The notes: generated from the letters alone by a model not told the origin. DNA of 46,788 nucleotides from SAR324 cluster bacterium (GCA_015231885.1 JADGAT010000038.1:1-46788), one strand, 5' to 3'. Shown: positions 7,912 through 18,005, counted from the stretch's first letter. Made by a program: numbers and translations.

Positions 7912-10206
7912 ATGAGCGAAAACCGTCTCTCCCAAGAAAAAATATCTGCTTTCAAAACCATGGCAGATATTGGACAAATCATTACGTCATCCCATGATGC
8001 AGATGAGACACTGCATCGTACTGCACAGATGATCGCTCAGCGATTCAGTGTGGATGCTTGTTCGATCTACGTTTATCATGCTGAAGAATCAGCACTAGTT
8101 CTCAAAGCAACTTACGGTCTCAATCCAGAATCTGTTGGCCAGATCAAAATAGCACCCACCGAAGGTTTAGTCGGTCTCGTCCTGGAAAAATCAGCACCTA
8201 TTCAGGTTGCTGACATGAAGCAGCACCCCCGCTTCAAGCATTTTCCCGAAACCAATGAAGACCAATACTCTTCCTTTCTTGGCATCCCATTAATCGAACA
8301 CCGTAAAGCATTTGGTGTTTTGGTTACCCATACCAGGCAATCCCGTTCTTTCACAAAAGAAGAGGAGCATATTTTAGTCACCATTGCTTCTCAAATTTCA
8401 GGGCTGATTTCCAAAGCACTCCTGATGGAGCAATTGGATAAGTCTCCTGCGACCACTGTCCCCATTCACACGAAAAGTGTACGGATTTTTGGAACTCCGG
8501 TTGCCAATGGAGTGGCCATGGGCAAGGCCGTGCTGATGCAGAAAGATGCACTCGAAGAGCCTGAAAAAAAGACCTCCCAACCACCAGAAAAGAATCTGCT
8601 GGAACTTGAAAAAGCACTGGAAAAGACAATTACGGAAACTCTGGAACTGATCGACAAGGTTTCTGAGCATGTGGGGCCGGATGAAGCCGCTATTTTTCAT
8701 GTGCATTTGATGTTTCTGGAAGACCATAGTTTCCGCGAAAAAGTAGAAAAGTATATCTATGAAGAAGCATCCGTCACATGGTCTATTTTTCAAGTCATCC
8801 AGGAATACCTTCAAGCATTTGAATCCATTGCAGACCCCTATTTAAGAGAACGAGGTGCCGATTTAAAAGATGTAGGATATCGACTTTTGCATCACGTTGG
8901 CTACGGCCATGTTTCTTCGATAGAACAGGAAGGTGTTCTGGTCATTAAACAACTGCTACCTGGTGATGTTGCTCATATCAACCCTAAAAAAATCAAGGGA
9001 ATTGTTACAGCAACAGGAGGAGCCGTATCGCATGCCGCTATTCTTGCCAGATCACGTTTGATCCCTGCAGTTTGTGTTACTGAAGAAGAGATCGAAAAAA
9101 TAAAAGAAGGGGATGTGATTGCTGTTGACGGCAGGCATGGGTACATGGAGCTCAATCCAGGAGAAGAAGTTCTCTCTGAATTCAATCAACTGCTGATCCA
9201 GCAAAAGAAATACTTAGATCATCTTGATCATTTTCGGCAAAAAGCTTGCGAAACACTGGATGGCACCAGGATTTCTGTTTTAGCCAATATTGGCCTGGCA
9301 AGCGACACGCCTCTCATTTCTCATTATGGTGCTGAAGGGATTGGATTATACCGTACCGAAATTTATTTCTTATCCCTGGAGCGGTATCCCACCATCCAGG
9401 AGCAAGTCAATGTCTATTCGACCATCGTCAAAAGCATGGATAAACGTCAATCCATTGTTTTTCGCACATTAGACATTGGTGCAGATAAGTCGGCCCCTTA
9501 TATGAGGTTGGCCAAAGAAGAAAACCCGTTTATGGGAAATCGGGCAATACGGATGCAGATGAAAAAGCCAGAGCGCTTGAAAGAACAAGTCAAAGCCATT
9601 TTGCTTTCGGCAGGAGATCATAAACATGTGAGACTTTTGTTTCCCATGATCTGTCAAGTCGAGGAACTTCGATTTGCCCGTAAGATTTATCAACAATGCC
9701 GTACAGAATTATTAAAAGAAGGAAAAAAAGTTCCAGAGCTCGCCATAGGGATGATGTTTGAAATTCCAGCAACAATGGTAATGGGAGAAGTCTTTATCCC
9801 TGAAATTGACTTTTTATCTATTGGAAGCAACGATTTGACTCAGTATCTATTAGCTGTTGACCGTAACAACTCCCATGTAGCACATCTTTATGATCCTCTC
9901 AATCCCGCTGTTTTGACCTTGATTCAATCCGTCATTCGTATAGCAAACAAGTACAATAAACCCGTTGAGCTTTGCGGTGAAATGGCCTCAGACCCCGATG
10001 GATGCATCGTCCTGATTGGTATGGGATTACGTAAATTGAGCATGAATGCGATGCTGATTCCAATTGTCAAAGAGCGCTTATCCAACATCACGATAGCCCA
10101 GGCAGAGCAACTGGCACAACAAGCCTTACGCTGCGATTCTGCAGAAGAGGTCAGAAAACTGATTGCCAACTTCATCGACTCATCTTCTGAAAAAGTTTCG
10201 GCATGA
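7912..10206 (+). CDS. ptsP: EI-Ntr, nitrogen-PTS phosphoenolpyruvate phosphotransferase (GAF-EI)
   Basis: PtsP takes phosphate from phosphoenolpyruvate and passes it to NPr and then EIIA-Ntr, a regulatory rather than sugar-transporting PTS. Order: GAF domain (about 10-165) with MADIGQIITSSHDADETL; EI N-terminal region; phospho-His domain with active-site His374 in GGAVSHAAILARSR; PEP-binding TIM barrel with GIGLYRTEIYF, RTLDIGADK, IGSNDLTQYLLAVDRNN, and Cys688 in ELCGEMASDP. The 764-residue length matches GAF-containing EI-Ntr. A strong AGGAGGAG site precedes the start. It sits 21 bp after glnB, and in E. coli the GAF domain of EI-Ntr responds to glutamine and 2-oxoglutarate, so placement with PII is functionally coherent. 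NPr and EIIA-Ntr genes are not in the window. The last four bases overlap holA. Confidence 0.95.
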   Translation: MSENRLSQEKISAFKTMADIGQIITSSHDADETLHRTAQMIAQRFSVDACSIYVYHAEESALVLKATYGLNPESVGQIKIAPTEGLVGLVLEKSAPIQVADMKQHPRFKHFPETNEDQYSSFLGIPLIEHRKAFGVLVTHTRQSRSFTKEEEHILVTIASQISGLISKALLMEQLDKSPATTVPIHTKSVRIFGTPVANGVAMGKAVLMQKDALEEPEKKTSQPPEKNLLELEKALEKTITETLELIDKVSEHVGPDEAAIFHVHLMFLEDHSFREKVEKYIYEEASVTWSIFQVIQEYLQAFESIADPYLRERGADLKDVGYRLLHHVGYGHVSSIEQEGVLVIKQLLPGDVAHINPKKIKGIVTATGGAVSHAAILARSRLIPAVCVTEEEIEKIKEGDVIAVDGRHGYMELNPGEEVLSEFNQLLIQQKKYLDHLDHFRQKACETLDGTRISVLANIGLASDTPLISHYGAEGIGLYRTEIYFLSLERYPTIQEQVNVYSTIVKSMDKRQSIVFRTLDIGADKSAPYMRLAKEENPFMGNRAIRMQMKKPERLKEQVKAILLSAGDHKHVRLLFPMICQVEELRFARKIYQQCRTELLKEGKKVPELAIGMMFEIPATMVMGEVFIPEIDFLSIGSNDLTQYLLAVDRNNSHVAHLYDPLNPAVLTLIQSVIRIANKYNKPVELCGEMASDPDGCIVLIGMGLRKLSMNAMLIPIVKERLSNITIAQAEQLAQQALRCDSAEEVRKLIANFIDSSSEKVSA

Positions 10207-11276
10207 CTTCCCTTATGCACACCTACCTTGTATATGGCAATCAGCAGCTTCAAATAGATGAATCCTCCGAACGTCTGATCGATACCATATTGGAAAACCG
10301 AGATCCGGAATTATGCCTGCAGCGCTTTAATGTGAACGAGTTGCTCAAAGAAAGCGGACAGGGAGTCGAAGAAAAAATCAACCATTTCCGTCTGAGTTGT
10401 GAAACACTCCCTTTTCTTTCTGATCGGAGAATCATTCGGCTCGATCACTTGGAAGCATTAAAACTACCAAAAGGCAAAAAAGTAAACACATCGGTTTTGG
10501 AGCCAGGCGCATCACCCAACATGCGCCTGTATCACTTTCTCTTAAAGTATCTCACACAACCGCCTGACTATTGTTTTTTTGTGCTCACCGCATTTGGATC
10601 ACGAGACCAGGATATCAGCGGCCCTCTCTTAAAAACGATTAAAACCCAGGGAAAGATTCAAAAATTTGTAGCTTATGATGATGATAAACCCATTGCCTGG
10701 ATTCTCGAGCGGGCCCAACAGAAACAACTTTCATTTTCTCCAATACTGGCCCAGTTGCTGCTTGATTTAGCAGGCAATGATCTCAGGAATTTGGATCAGG
10801 AATTGGAAAAATTGTCGTTGATCTTTGCGAATCAGCAAACGGTACATGAAGAAGACTTGCTCGAACATGTCCAAAGTAATAAACATTATTCCATCTTCCG
10901 CATTACCCAATCTCTCTCCAATAAAAATTTAGTTTCTGCTCTGGAAACATTAGACCAGGTGATGCTGGAGTCGTCGACCGGCCATGTTGGTTTATTTGTT
11001 TTAATTGCCCAGCAATTCATTAAGTTATTGAACATTCACTATTTTCAGAAACAACAGCTGGATACCAAGGCAATCCTTTCCCAACTCAAACTGCATCCTT
11101 TTCTGGGAAGACGTCTAATTGCACAGGCCCAGTCTTTCACCCTTCCTGAATTAGAAAAAATAGTAATGACCATGGCAGACCTCGATTTGAAACTAAAATT
11201 CAATGCAAAAGACGCTCGAGTTACTTTTCAAAATTTCTTCCAGCAAATTTGCACCAATCATTTTTGTGCAGGATAG
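10203..11276 (+). CDS. holA: DNA polymerase III delta subunit
   Basis: The delta subunit opens the beta sliding clamp in the clamp-loader complex. The protein is 357 residues, within the usual 330-360. It begins with the family pattern TYLVYGNQQLQIDESSERLI, then FNVNELL, ETLPFLSDRRIIRLDHLEAL (clamp-binding region), the middle PIAWILERAQQKQLSFSP, LAGNDLRNLDQELEKLSL, and a helical C-terminal collar domain. It overlaps ptsP by ATGA (10203-10206), implying coupling. An alternative start is the ATG at 10215, giving MHTYLVYG, which fits the family N-terminus slightly better. No other replisome gene is adjacent, and placing it in a nitrogen-regulated unit is unusual. Confidence 0.85.
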   Translation: MTSLMHTYLVYGNQQLQIDESSERLIDTILENRDPELCLQRFNVNELLKESGQGVEEKINHFRLSCETLPFLSDRRIIRLDHLEALKLPKGKKVNTSVLEPGASPNMRLYHFLLKYLTQPPDYCFFVLTAFGSRDQDISGPLLKTIKTQGKIQKFVAYDDDKPIAWILERAQQKQLSFSPILAQLLLDLAGNDLRNLDQELEKLSLIFANQQTVHEEDLLEHVQSNKHYSIFRITQSLSNKNLVSALETLDQVMLESSTGHVGLFVLIAQQFIKLLNIHYFQKQQLDTKAILSQLKLHPFLGRRLIAQAQSFTLPELEKIVMTMADLDLKLKFNAKDARVTFQNFFQQICTNHFCAG

Positions 11277-11569
11277 CCTCACTCAAGAAAATTCCACACC
11301 CTATTTTACATTTTTTTAATCCCCCGGAAAAATAGGTAGTCCTTCCCCATATACAAAGCTCAACAAGTTTGCTATAAGAAATTAAGACCATCTGAGCTTT
11401 TTTCTTTTATTCAGCACTCTTGCGAATGCGCCAATCGTTTTCTGCAGAAAAAAAAACTTAAAAGATGGCCAATAAGGCACACCACTGAATTCCTGTTCAA
11501 TTCGAAAATGATCGTTTTTGAATCCATAAGCCACATTTTAATATTTTTTTAAATAAAAGAGAGGTTCCC
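11277..11569 (+). other. Intergenic leader of the TonB-receptor cluster
   Basis: This 293-base AT-rich gap lies between holA and the TonB receptor. It holds no supported ORF. A GAGAGG ribosome-binding site precedes the receptor ATG. I searched for a cobalamin, TPP or FMN riboswitch by its conserved boxes and found none. I could not assign a clear sigma-70 promoter or Fur box. Confidence 0.5.
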
Positions 11570-13753
11570 ATGCAAAACAAATTTTGGAAAATTTTTCAAT
11601 TTGTCCAGGCCATTGCTGTCTTATTTTTGTTTTCGACCTCTACTCTAGTTGCTGCTGAAACTGCAGAGCAATCTTTAGATCAGGAAATATCTTACATTCA
11701 GGCAGAATGGCAAGGAACGGAAATGATCATCACGGCTGCTAAAAAACTGGAGAGGATTAATGATGTCCCGGCCAGTGTTGTGGTGATCAAACGGGAAGAT
11801 ATTGAGAGATATGGTTATAAAACATTGTCTGAGGTTCTGGAAAATATTCCAGGATTATACAACCTTGATGAATACTTTTCCCGGACCAATTTAGGAGTTC
11901 GAGGTTTCTGGTCAGGAGAAGGCAGCCCAAATTTGATTGTCCTGATCAATGGCGTCAACCAGATCAAAGGTGATAATGATCAAAACCCACTGGGAGATAC
12001 ACATGTTCCTGTTGAAGCCATCGACCGCATTGAAATAGTGCGCGGCCCCATGTCTGTGATATATGGTTCGGGAGCATTTTATGGAGTGATCAACATCATC
12101 ACCAACCAGATTTCTGAAAGCTCACCAGGTGCCATTGCTTCTGTTTCCTATGGCACCTCCAATACCAAAAGACTGTTTGTGCGAAAATCAGGCAGAGAGG
12201 GAAATTTCCATTTCACTTTCAATGGCTCGATTTACAAAACCGATGGATTGGATCAGCCTTATAAGGAAATGGTATCGCAGCCAGCATCCCTGCTGTTTTA
12301 TGGCATTTCAAAGAACCATAGAACAGGAGGACGTCTGCAAGAAGAGCAGAAATACTTTCAATTTTCAGGAGCATCCAAAGATTTTACCATTGAATTTATT
12401 TATGTTGACTCCAATCGAGAATCAATCATCCCTTTTCCCTCTCTGGATCAGGGAAATCATTATGAGTACCAGCAAATGAGAATTGCGTTCGGCTATCAAA
12501 ATAAAATATCCGATACCTTCTCACTCAATGGAAAACTGACGTACTCTACGGATAACACACATACCAAATATGATCTTTTTACTGAAGATAGTTATGGAGT
12601 AGACCATTACAGCTCAGATTTTTATGAGCTGGAATTGAATGCGTTTCTCAATCCTCATCGTGATTTAGAAATCGCACTAGGAGCTTACTCACGCAACCTT
12701 TTAGACATAGCCATCAATAACGACCTGCCCCTAGTTCCCCAGCTCACCAATAACTATGCTCAATTATCGGAAGATAATGATGTAACCACACAGGCCGTGT
12801 ATGCTCAGTTCACATACCATCCTCTGGAAAAATTCAGTCTGATTGGAGGGTTTCGCCTGGAGCAACAGCTGAGATATAAGCTAGAAGTCAGTTCGGGAAA
12901 TGCTACGCCAAATTTTCTGAAAACAGAGGATACATACAATAAAGAAGACCCAGAAATTGTCCCCAGGCTTGCAGCCCTGTACTCCTTCAATTCACGCAAT
13001 ATTTTAAAGTTTCTGTATGGAAAAGCCATCAAACATGCCTCATTTGGCAATAATACAGAACAATTGTTCAACCTCCTTACGGATGATTTGAGCAATGAAT
13101 ACATCACCACCACTGAAATCAATTATATTTCTCAGTTGTCCTCCACAATCACTGGCAGCGTGAGTGTATTCCACAATCTGCTGGATGATCTCATTGTGCG
13201 GGTTGTTAAATCGAGCACAAATGCTGAAGATCCAAACAACCGGTTTTCCTCTTTTCGGGACAATAAAGGAAAACTGATCACCAATGGAATCGAGTTTTCT
13301 TTGAACGTGAAACCAATGTTTGGCATGGGTGCAGAAATTAGCGGAACCCTCCAGGAAACAGAAGATAAAAAAAATTCCGAGCTCGAAGTGGCTTATTCCC
13401 CAAAACGCCTGGGGTATTTCAAGGCATTCTATTTGATGAATGACGATTGGACCGTCTCTTTGACAGGAACCTATGTTGACGAAATGGAACCTGCCTGGGA
13501 TGAAACCGTTACTAATTCTGACAGCTCCTTCGGAAACCGTATCGGCAAAAAAATAGACGGCTATTCTGTTTTTGGAGCAAATGCCCGTTTAGAAAATTTA
13601 TTCAGCAAAGGAACCTATCTCAATTTGCGTGTTTCTAACTTGGGAGATACCGAAATTCGTTATCCGACCTATACGGCAAATTCGTGGGCAACCGAAGGTT
13701 ACATCGGTCCCGGTCGAGAAGTGTTATTGACTATCGGAAAACAATTCAACTAA
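11570..13753 (+). CDS. TonB-dependent outer-membrane receptor
   Basis: The protein imports or senses a scarce ligand across the outer membrane using TonB/ExbBD energy. A signal peptide (about 1-29, ending LVAAE) is followed by a possible TonB box near EMIITAAKK (about 46-54). The plug domain (about 60-175) has VPASVVVIKREDIERYGYKT, LSEVLENIPGLY, LGVRGFW, VLINGVNQ, IDRIEIVRGPMSVIYGSGAF and GVINIITN, the canonical plug ending. The remaining 550 residues form the beta barrel, with aromatic-rich strands and a final strand ending GREVLLTIGKQFN. The length of 727 is typical. The plug resembles the catecholate/vitamin B12-type receptors, but the ligand cannot be named. It is first in a run with two binding proteins and a histidine kinase (13, 0 and 4 bp spacings), suggesting a shared signal. 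Confidence 0.9.
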   Translation: MQNKFWKIFQFVQAIAVLFLFSTSTLVAAETAEQSLDQEISYIQAEWQGTEMIITAAKKLERINDVPASVVVIKREDIERYGYKTLSEVLENIPGLYNLDEYFSRTNLGVRGFWSGEGSPNLIVLINGVNQIKGDNDQNPLGDTHVPVEAIDRIEIVRGPMSVIYGSGAFYGVINIITNQISESSPGAIASVSYGTSNTKRLFVRKSGREGNFHFTFNGSIYKTDGLDQPYKEMVSQPASLLFYGISKNHRTGGRLQEEQKYFQFSGASKDFTIEFIYVDSNRESIIPFPSLDQGNHYEYQQMRIAFGYQNKISDTFSLNGKLTYSTDNTHTKYDLFTEDSYGVDHYSSDFYELELNAFLNPHRDLEIALGAYSRNLLDIAINNDLPLVPQLTNNYAQLSEDNDVTTQAVYAQFTYHPLEKFSLIGGFRLEQQLRYKLEVSSGNATPNFLKTEDTYNKEDPEIVPRLAALYSFNSRNILKFLYGKAIKHASFGNNTEQLFNLLTDDLSNEYITTTEINYISQLSSTITGSVSVFHNLLDDLIVRVVKSSTNAEDPNNRFSSFRDNKGKLITNGIEFSLNVKPMFGMGAEISGTLQETEDKKNSELEVAYSPKRLGYFKAFYLMNDDWTVSLTGTYVDEMEPAWDETVTNSDSSFGNRIGKKIDGYSVFGANARLENLFSKGTYLNLRVSNLGDTEIRYPTYTANSWATEGYIGPGREVLLTIGKQFN

Positions 13754-13778
13754 TGAAGTTCTTTGTTTGAGGCTCTTC

Positions 13779-14621
13779 ATGCACTTTATGTCACTCTTTT
13801 TCTTTTCCATCATCTGGAGCGGGTTGATACTGCTGTCGCCGGGATTGATCACAGTGGCAAAAGGAGCAGATAACGAGGTTTATTTTTATAACCCAGAGTC
13901 CAATGTTAATAATTTTACAGCATTGAAAAGAGAGTTTGATCGTTATTTACAAAGCCTTGGCAATTATCGTTTTGTTCCATTCAATCATATTCAATTCTTT
14001 GAAAAGCATTTGCAGATAGATCAAACTGCAAAAATGCATAAAAATGCCGTGTATCTCCTTTCCAGCTGGTATTATAAAAATTTAATCCTCCATTACCCCC
14101 TCCACGCGGCTTTAATCGGAACTATTAAAGGAAAGGTTACACAGAAAAAAATACTGTCGGCCCAACAAACCATAAGTTCCCTGCAATTACTTCAAGGTAC
14201 AAACATCACCTCAGCCGGCAATCAGGATTATACAAAGAATATACTTATCGAGTTGATGGGGGAAGATAAAAGAAAAATAGTGAGTACTCTCCAGATTTTA
14301 AGTGTTCCGAACGATATTGATGCATTGATTGCAGTGGGTTTTGGGCTCTCTCATGCGGCGTTAACGACTGAATATAGTAGAAGCATATGGGCCTCCATCA
14401 ATCCACAGTTAAGTCAAACATTGAATACTCTGGCAATCAGCAAAGATCTATTGCTCCCTGTCGTTGCAATTCCAGAAAAGCCTACCTCTGGGACTCTCGA
14501 ATTATTAAAAGTCATTGAAAGAATGGAACAGGAAAAAAAAGGACTCATGCTTCTCCAGATGCTCGGGTTAGACGGATGGAAAGTCATTGGAAAGAATGAA
14601 CAATTGATGCTGAAACAATGA
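13779..14621 (+). CDS. Periplasmic binding protein-like (PhnD-type fold suspected)
   Basis: I chose the ATG at 13779, which has GAGG about 7 bases upstream; a TTG at 13767 in the same frame is possible. The N-terminal hydrophobic segment LFFFSIIWSGLILLSPGLITVA is a signal peptide. The mature region begins YFYNPESNVNNFTALKREFD, which resembles the opening of PhnD-like phosphate/phosphonate-type binding proteins, and later has the motifs DIDALIAVGFGLSH and GTLELLKVIERM. The fold assignment is by general similarity, not by a diagnostic motif. It starts about 25 bp after the TonB receptor and overlaps the next binding protein by ATGA (14618-14621). There is no ABC permease or ATPase, so its partner may be the histidine kinase. 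Confidence 0.5.
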   Translation: MHFMSLFFFSIIWSGLILLSPGLITVAKGADNEVYFYNPESNVNNFTALKREFDRYLQSLGNYRFVPFNHIQFFEKHLQIDQTAKMHKNAVYLLSSWYYKNLILHYPLHAALIGTIKGKVTQKKILSAQQTISSLQLLQGTNITSAGNQDYTKNILIELMGEDKRKIVSTLQILSVPNDIDALIAVGFGLSHAALTTEYSRSIWASINPQLSQTLNTLAISKDLLLPVVAIPEKPTSGTLELLKVIERMEQEKKGLMLLQMLGLDGWKVIGKNEQLMLKQ

Positions 14622-15577
14622 GAAACATTATTCCACAATACAGATTTATCAGAAAAATCGGTTTCTTTTGGATTGCAGGGATGATTGCGATTTGTTCTTC
14701 CTCTTTTGCCGATGACCACCTTCCCAGAGTATTGATTCTCAATTCCAGTGCATACATTCAAAAATATTCTCAAGTAGAAGAAGAATTCAATCTTTCCTTG
14801 AGTGGTCATACTATTGTAGAAGAATTGAATATTGGCAGCAAGTGGATCAGCGAAGAAAAAATAGAAGAAAAAATTTATGACTCTACCCCAGAGTTGATTC
14901 TGTGCATTGGTTCAAAAGCCTATCTGTTAGCAAAAAAATTCACAAAAAACACACCTCTTCTTTTCATATTAGGTATCCACCGAAACCGCTTTGCATTAAC
15001 TGATAAAACCTATGTGATTGAAAGTGAACTATCCCCTGTGAGTCAATTAACCATGTTTCGCTTCTTTTTTCCAGGGCTTATAAAAGTGGGAGTCCTATAT
15101 AGTAAATACAATCAGCAATGGTTTAGTAGGGCCCAATCCTCCGCCAAAGAAGTTGGCATCGAACTGGCTGGGATTTATATTGGAGAAACAGCCTCTTTTC
15201 GTGAAGGGTTAGAAGCTTTGCTTCCTAAAATTGACGCATTATGGCTAATTTCTGATCCGATTGTACTGACAAGCCGAGAACAGGTGAAGGCTATTTTTCG
15301 AGAAAGCCATGTCTTGCAAAAGCCCGTTTTTGCATATGATCGAATTTTTGGTTCTTTTGGAGCAACTCTAATTATTTCTGCAGATGTTGTAACAATGGCC
15401 AAACAGGCATCTCAAATGGCATTCAACATACTGGCCAATAAATCAACTCTTCAAAAAAAACAAATCCCTGCAGGCTCTCACATTGCGATTCATCTGGACA
15501 AAATTAAGCAATATCAGCTGTTGCTCAATCCAAGAGCACTTTCCTCTGTCAACGAATACATACACAACTCGAAGTAA
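14618..15577 (+). CDS. ABC-type substrate-binding protein (ABC_sub_bind/TrpX-like family)
   Basis: This 319-residue exported protein has a signal peptide (about 9-31, ending SSSFA) and the two-lobed layout of the PF04392 group. An N-lobe starts LPRVLILNSSAY, followed by PELILCIGSKAYLLAKKF and TPLLFILGIHRNR. The hinge/second lobe contains IKVGVLYSKYNQQWFSRAQ, AKEVGIELAGI, IDALWLISDPIV and KPVFAYDRIFGSFGATLIIS. These proteins normally bind small hydrophobic or aromatic ligands for ABC importers, but no permease is present. The gene overlaps its predecessor by 4 bp and stops 4 bp before the histidine kinase start. In several environmental proteobacteria, members of this family sit beside sensor kinases, which supports a sensing role here. 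Confidence 0.75.
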   Translation: MRNIIPQYRFIRKIGFFWIAGMIAICSSSFADDHLPRVLILNSSAYIQKYSQVEEEFNLSLSGHTIVEELNIGSKWISEEKIEEKIYDSTPELILCIGSKAYLLAKKFTKNTPLLFILGIHRNRFALTDKTYVIESELSPVSQLTMFRFFFPGLIKVGVLYSKYNQQWFSRAQSSAKEVGIELAGIYIGETASFREGLEALLPKIDALWLISDPIVLTSREQVKAIFRESHVLQKPVFAYDRIFGSFGATLIISADVVTMAKQASQMAFNILANKSTLQKKQIPAGSHIAIHLDKIKQYQLLLNPRALSSVNEYIHNSK

Positions 15578-15581
15578 GGTT

Positions 15582-17711
15582 ATGATTGTTTTTTTTAAAA
15601 GCAGCATTCGTGGAAAACTATTAATAACCATGCTGTTGCTGATTATCAGCCTTTTGGTGAGTCTTACTGTCATTCAGACCACTTCCCAGAAACATATCTT
15701 GGAAAATGCATGGCAAGAACAGGCTCATTTACTGAAACAAATTCTCATCGAGCGTGGAAAAACACTTTCTGACCAGCTCGCATTAGAAATGGAAGAAGCA
15801 CTGGCATCCTTCAACCTGCTGTACATGATCAACCACCTCAACCAGGTTGCCCGTGACATAGAAGATCTCTCGTACATTATTTTAACAGATCACGTTGGCA
15901 GAACCCATGTGCACACTCTAAATCCAAGACTCCAGGGAAAAATATTACTGGAAGCTGAAGATTTATTTGCAAACCAGCAAGAACAAGCGACCATCAATGA
16001 ATATCAAAAAGGAGACCAGGGCTACATGGAATTCATTGTACCCATTTATCTCAGTACTGATCTATGGGGTCGGTTGCGTTTAGGGTATTCGGTGCTGCGG
16101 CACAATCAGAATATTGCGGCAACACAGCAACTGTTTCAGCAGCAGATACAAAATTTATTGATCCGTTCCATCATGATTGCATGTATATTTTTACTAATTA
16201 GCTCCTGTGTCATCTGGGTCGTCATGACAACATTTGTCAAACCCTTGCTTTATTTAAAACAGTCTGCTGAAAAAGTAGAAAGTGGGAAGCTTGCAGACTT
16301 GAATACCATTGTTATTGATTCTACAGATGAAGTCGGAAGTTTGGCCCAATCCTTCAATAAAATGATTGTCTCTCTCCAGGAACACGATCGACTGGTGGAA
16401 AAACACACTCAGCAATTACTGGCCGTCAACACAGAGCTCATCAATGAAATTGAGCAACGAAAACGTACAGAACAACTCGTCGAGAAATATAAGTACGTGC
16501 TGGAATCAACCACTGAGCTGATTTCATTTGTTGACAAAAATTATGTCTATGAGGCCGTCAATGAAGCCTACTTGAAAGCACATGGCAAAAGCAGAGAAGA
16601 CATTGAAGGTTCGTCTATTGCAGAACTGAATGGCAAGGAGACCTTTGAGGAGGTTATCAAACCAGTTTTTGACAAGTGCCTGCAAGGAGAAAAAATAACT
16701 TATCAATCCTGGTTTGATTTCACAAATGCAGGACATCAGTTCGTGGAGGTGAATTATCATCCCATTTATGAGCAAAATGAGATTATCGGTGTTTTGGTCA
16801 ATGTCCGAAACATGACCGAGCGTAAATTAGCAGAAGATAAAATCATCCGACTCAATGAAGAACTTGAGCAGCGTGTCAGTACCCGAACCAATGAGCTGCA
16901 ACAATCGTTGACGGCCTTGCATCAAACACAGTCACAGCTGGTACATTCTGAAAAAATGGCCAGTTTGGGAACATTGGTCGCCGGCGTTGCCCATGAAATC
17001 AATAATCCCACTAACTTTGTTCATAATGGCGCACAAAATATCAACAGGCAATTGAATCAATTAAAAGAATTGATCTTCCAGTTAGCAGAAGCAGGACAAA
17101 AAGAAGCCGTTAAACAATTATTTGGTCCCAAATTCACACAAATTTTTCAAAATTTAAATGCCATCCTGGATGGTTCGCAGCGTATTAGCACAATTGTCTC
17201 TGACCTGACCACGTTTGGCCGCCGCGATAAGTCAGAAGCGATTTCCTCAGATATTAGCAAAGGGCTGGAATCCACAATAAAGCTCGTCCGTACCCAATAC
17301 CGTGAAAAAATAGAATTCACTCATGAAGTGCAGCCATTGCCTCCAACTAAGTGCTGGCCTTCTCAGCTAAACCAAGTATTCATGAATTTGATCATCAATT
17401 CATGCCAAGCCATCCAAAACCGTCAACAACAGTCTAACGAAAACATTCCAGGAAAATTGATTGTGAGTGCACTTGCTGAGGATGAGCAAATCATCATTCG
17501 TGTTCAGGACAATGGATGTGGTATATCAAAAGAAACACAAAACAAAATCTTTGAGCCCTTTTTTACAACAAAAACCGTTGGTAAAGGGACAGGACTGGGG
17601 TTATCTATTGTTTTTGGCATCATAGAAAAACACAAAGGCAACATATCCTTAGAATCCATTGAAGGAGAAGGCTCCACATTCACGATCACACTCCCCATCA
17701 TCCCATCTTGA
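15582..17711 (+). CDS. Membrane sensor histidine kinase (HAMP-PAS-HisKA-HATPase)
   Basis: The ATG at 15582 is preferred because it follows the previous stop and AAGG and gives a proper N-terminal anchor; an upstream ATG at 15483 would overlap the previous gene by 95 bases. The product is 709 residues. TM1 is at about 11-31, followed by a roughly 160-residue periplasmic sensor, TM2 at about 194-216, HAMP at about 217-270 (VKPLLYLKQSAEKVESG, DEVGSLAQSFNKM), PAS at about 305-420, coiled coil, HisKA with His471 in VAHEINNPTNF, and HATPase with NSCQAI (N box, about 604), DNGCGIS and FEPFFTTK, then GKGTGLGLSI. The H-box style resembles NtrB/ZraS kinases. It autophosphorylates and should pass phosphate to a response regulator, but none is adjacent. 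Position in the cluster implies that it reads ligand state of the two periplasmic binding proteins. Confidence 0.9.
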   Translation: MIVFFKSSIRGKLLITMLLLIISLLVSLTVIQTTSQKHILENAWQEQAHLLKQILIERGKTLSDQLALEMEEALASFNLLYMINHLNQVARDIEDLSYIILTDHVGRTHVHTLNPRLQGKILLEAEDLFANQQEQATINEYQKGDQGYMEFIVPIYLSTDLWGRLRLGYSVLRHNQNIAATQQLFQQQIQNLLIRSIMIACIFLLISSCVIWVVMTTFVKPLLYLKQSAEKVESGKLADLNTIVIDSTDEVGSLAQSFNKMIVSLQEHDRLVEKHTQQLLAVNTELINEIEQRKRTEQLVEKYKYVLESTTELISFVDKNYVYEAVNEAYLKAHGKSREDIEGSSIAELNGKETFEEVIKPVFDKCLQGEKITYQSWFDFTNAGHQFVEVNYHPIYEQNEIIGVLVNVRNMTERKLAEDKIIRLNEELEQRVSTRTNELQQSLTALHQTQSQLVHSEKMASLGTLVAGVAHEINNPTNFVHNGAQNINRQLNQLKELIFQLAEAGQKEAVKQLFGPKFTQIFQNLNAILDGSQRISTIVSDLTTFGRRDKSEAISSDISKGLESTIKLVRTQYREKIEFTHEVQPLPPTKCWPSQLNQVFMNLIINSCQAIQNRQQQSNENIPGKLIVSALAEDEQIIIRVQDNGCGISKETQNKIFEPFFTTKTVGKGTGLGLSIVFGIIEKHKGNISLESIEGEGSTFTITLPIIPS

Positions 17712-18005
17712 GCATCTATTTGTGTAAGAAATCCTATTATTGACGACTATTATTCCAGTAGTGAATTGTTATGCCTGAAATGCTATTTCTTCTGAACGTG
17801 GAATGAGCACATGATCAGCCTGAGGCATTCCATTGTCTTATCATTGAAAGTATAGTATAATTTTCTCAGTTAAACAGTTACGAAGAGAATGAGGAAAGCG
17901 AAAATAATAACATGCTAACACAACACAGAAGGTCGTTGAAAAAGACCAGTGGATTTGGTAAATTATTGTTTGAGCATTCCTAAACATACTGATTGAAGAG
18001 TAGTC

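Noticed and set aside
11277..11569. Cobalamin riboswitch before the TonB receptor
   Set aside because: A GCAC...ACTG fragment is present, but the conserved B12-box and other core elements are absent.
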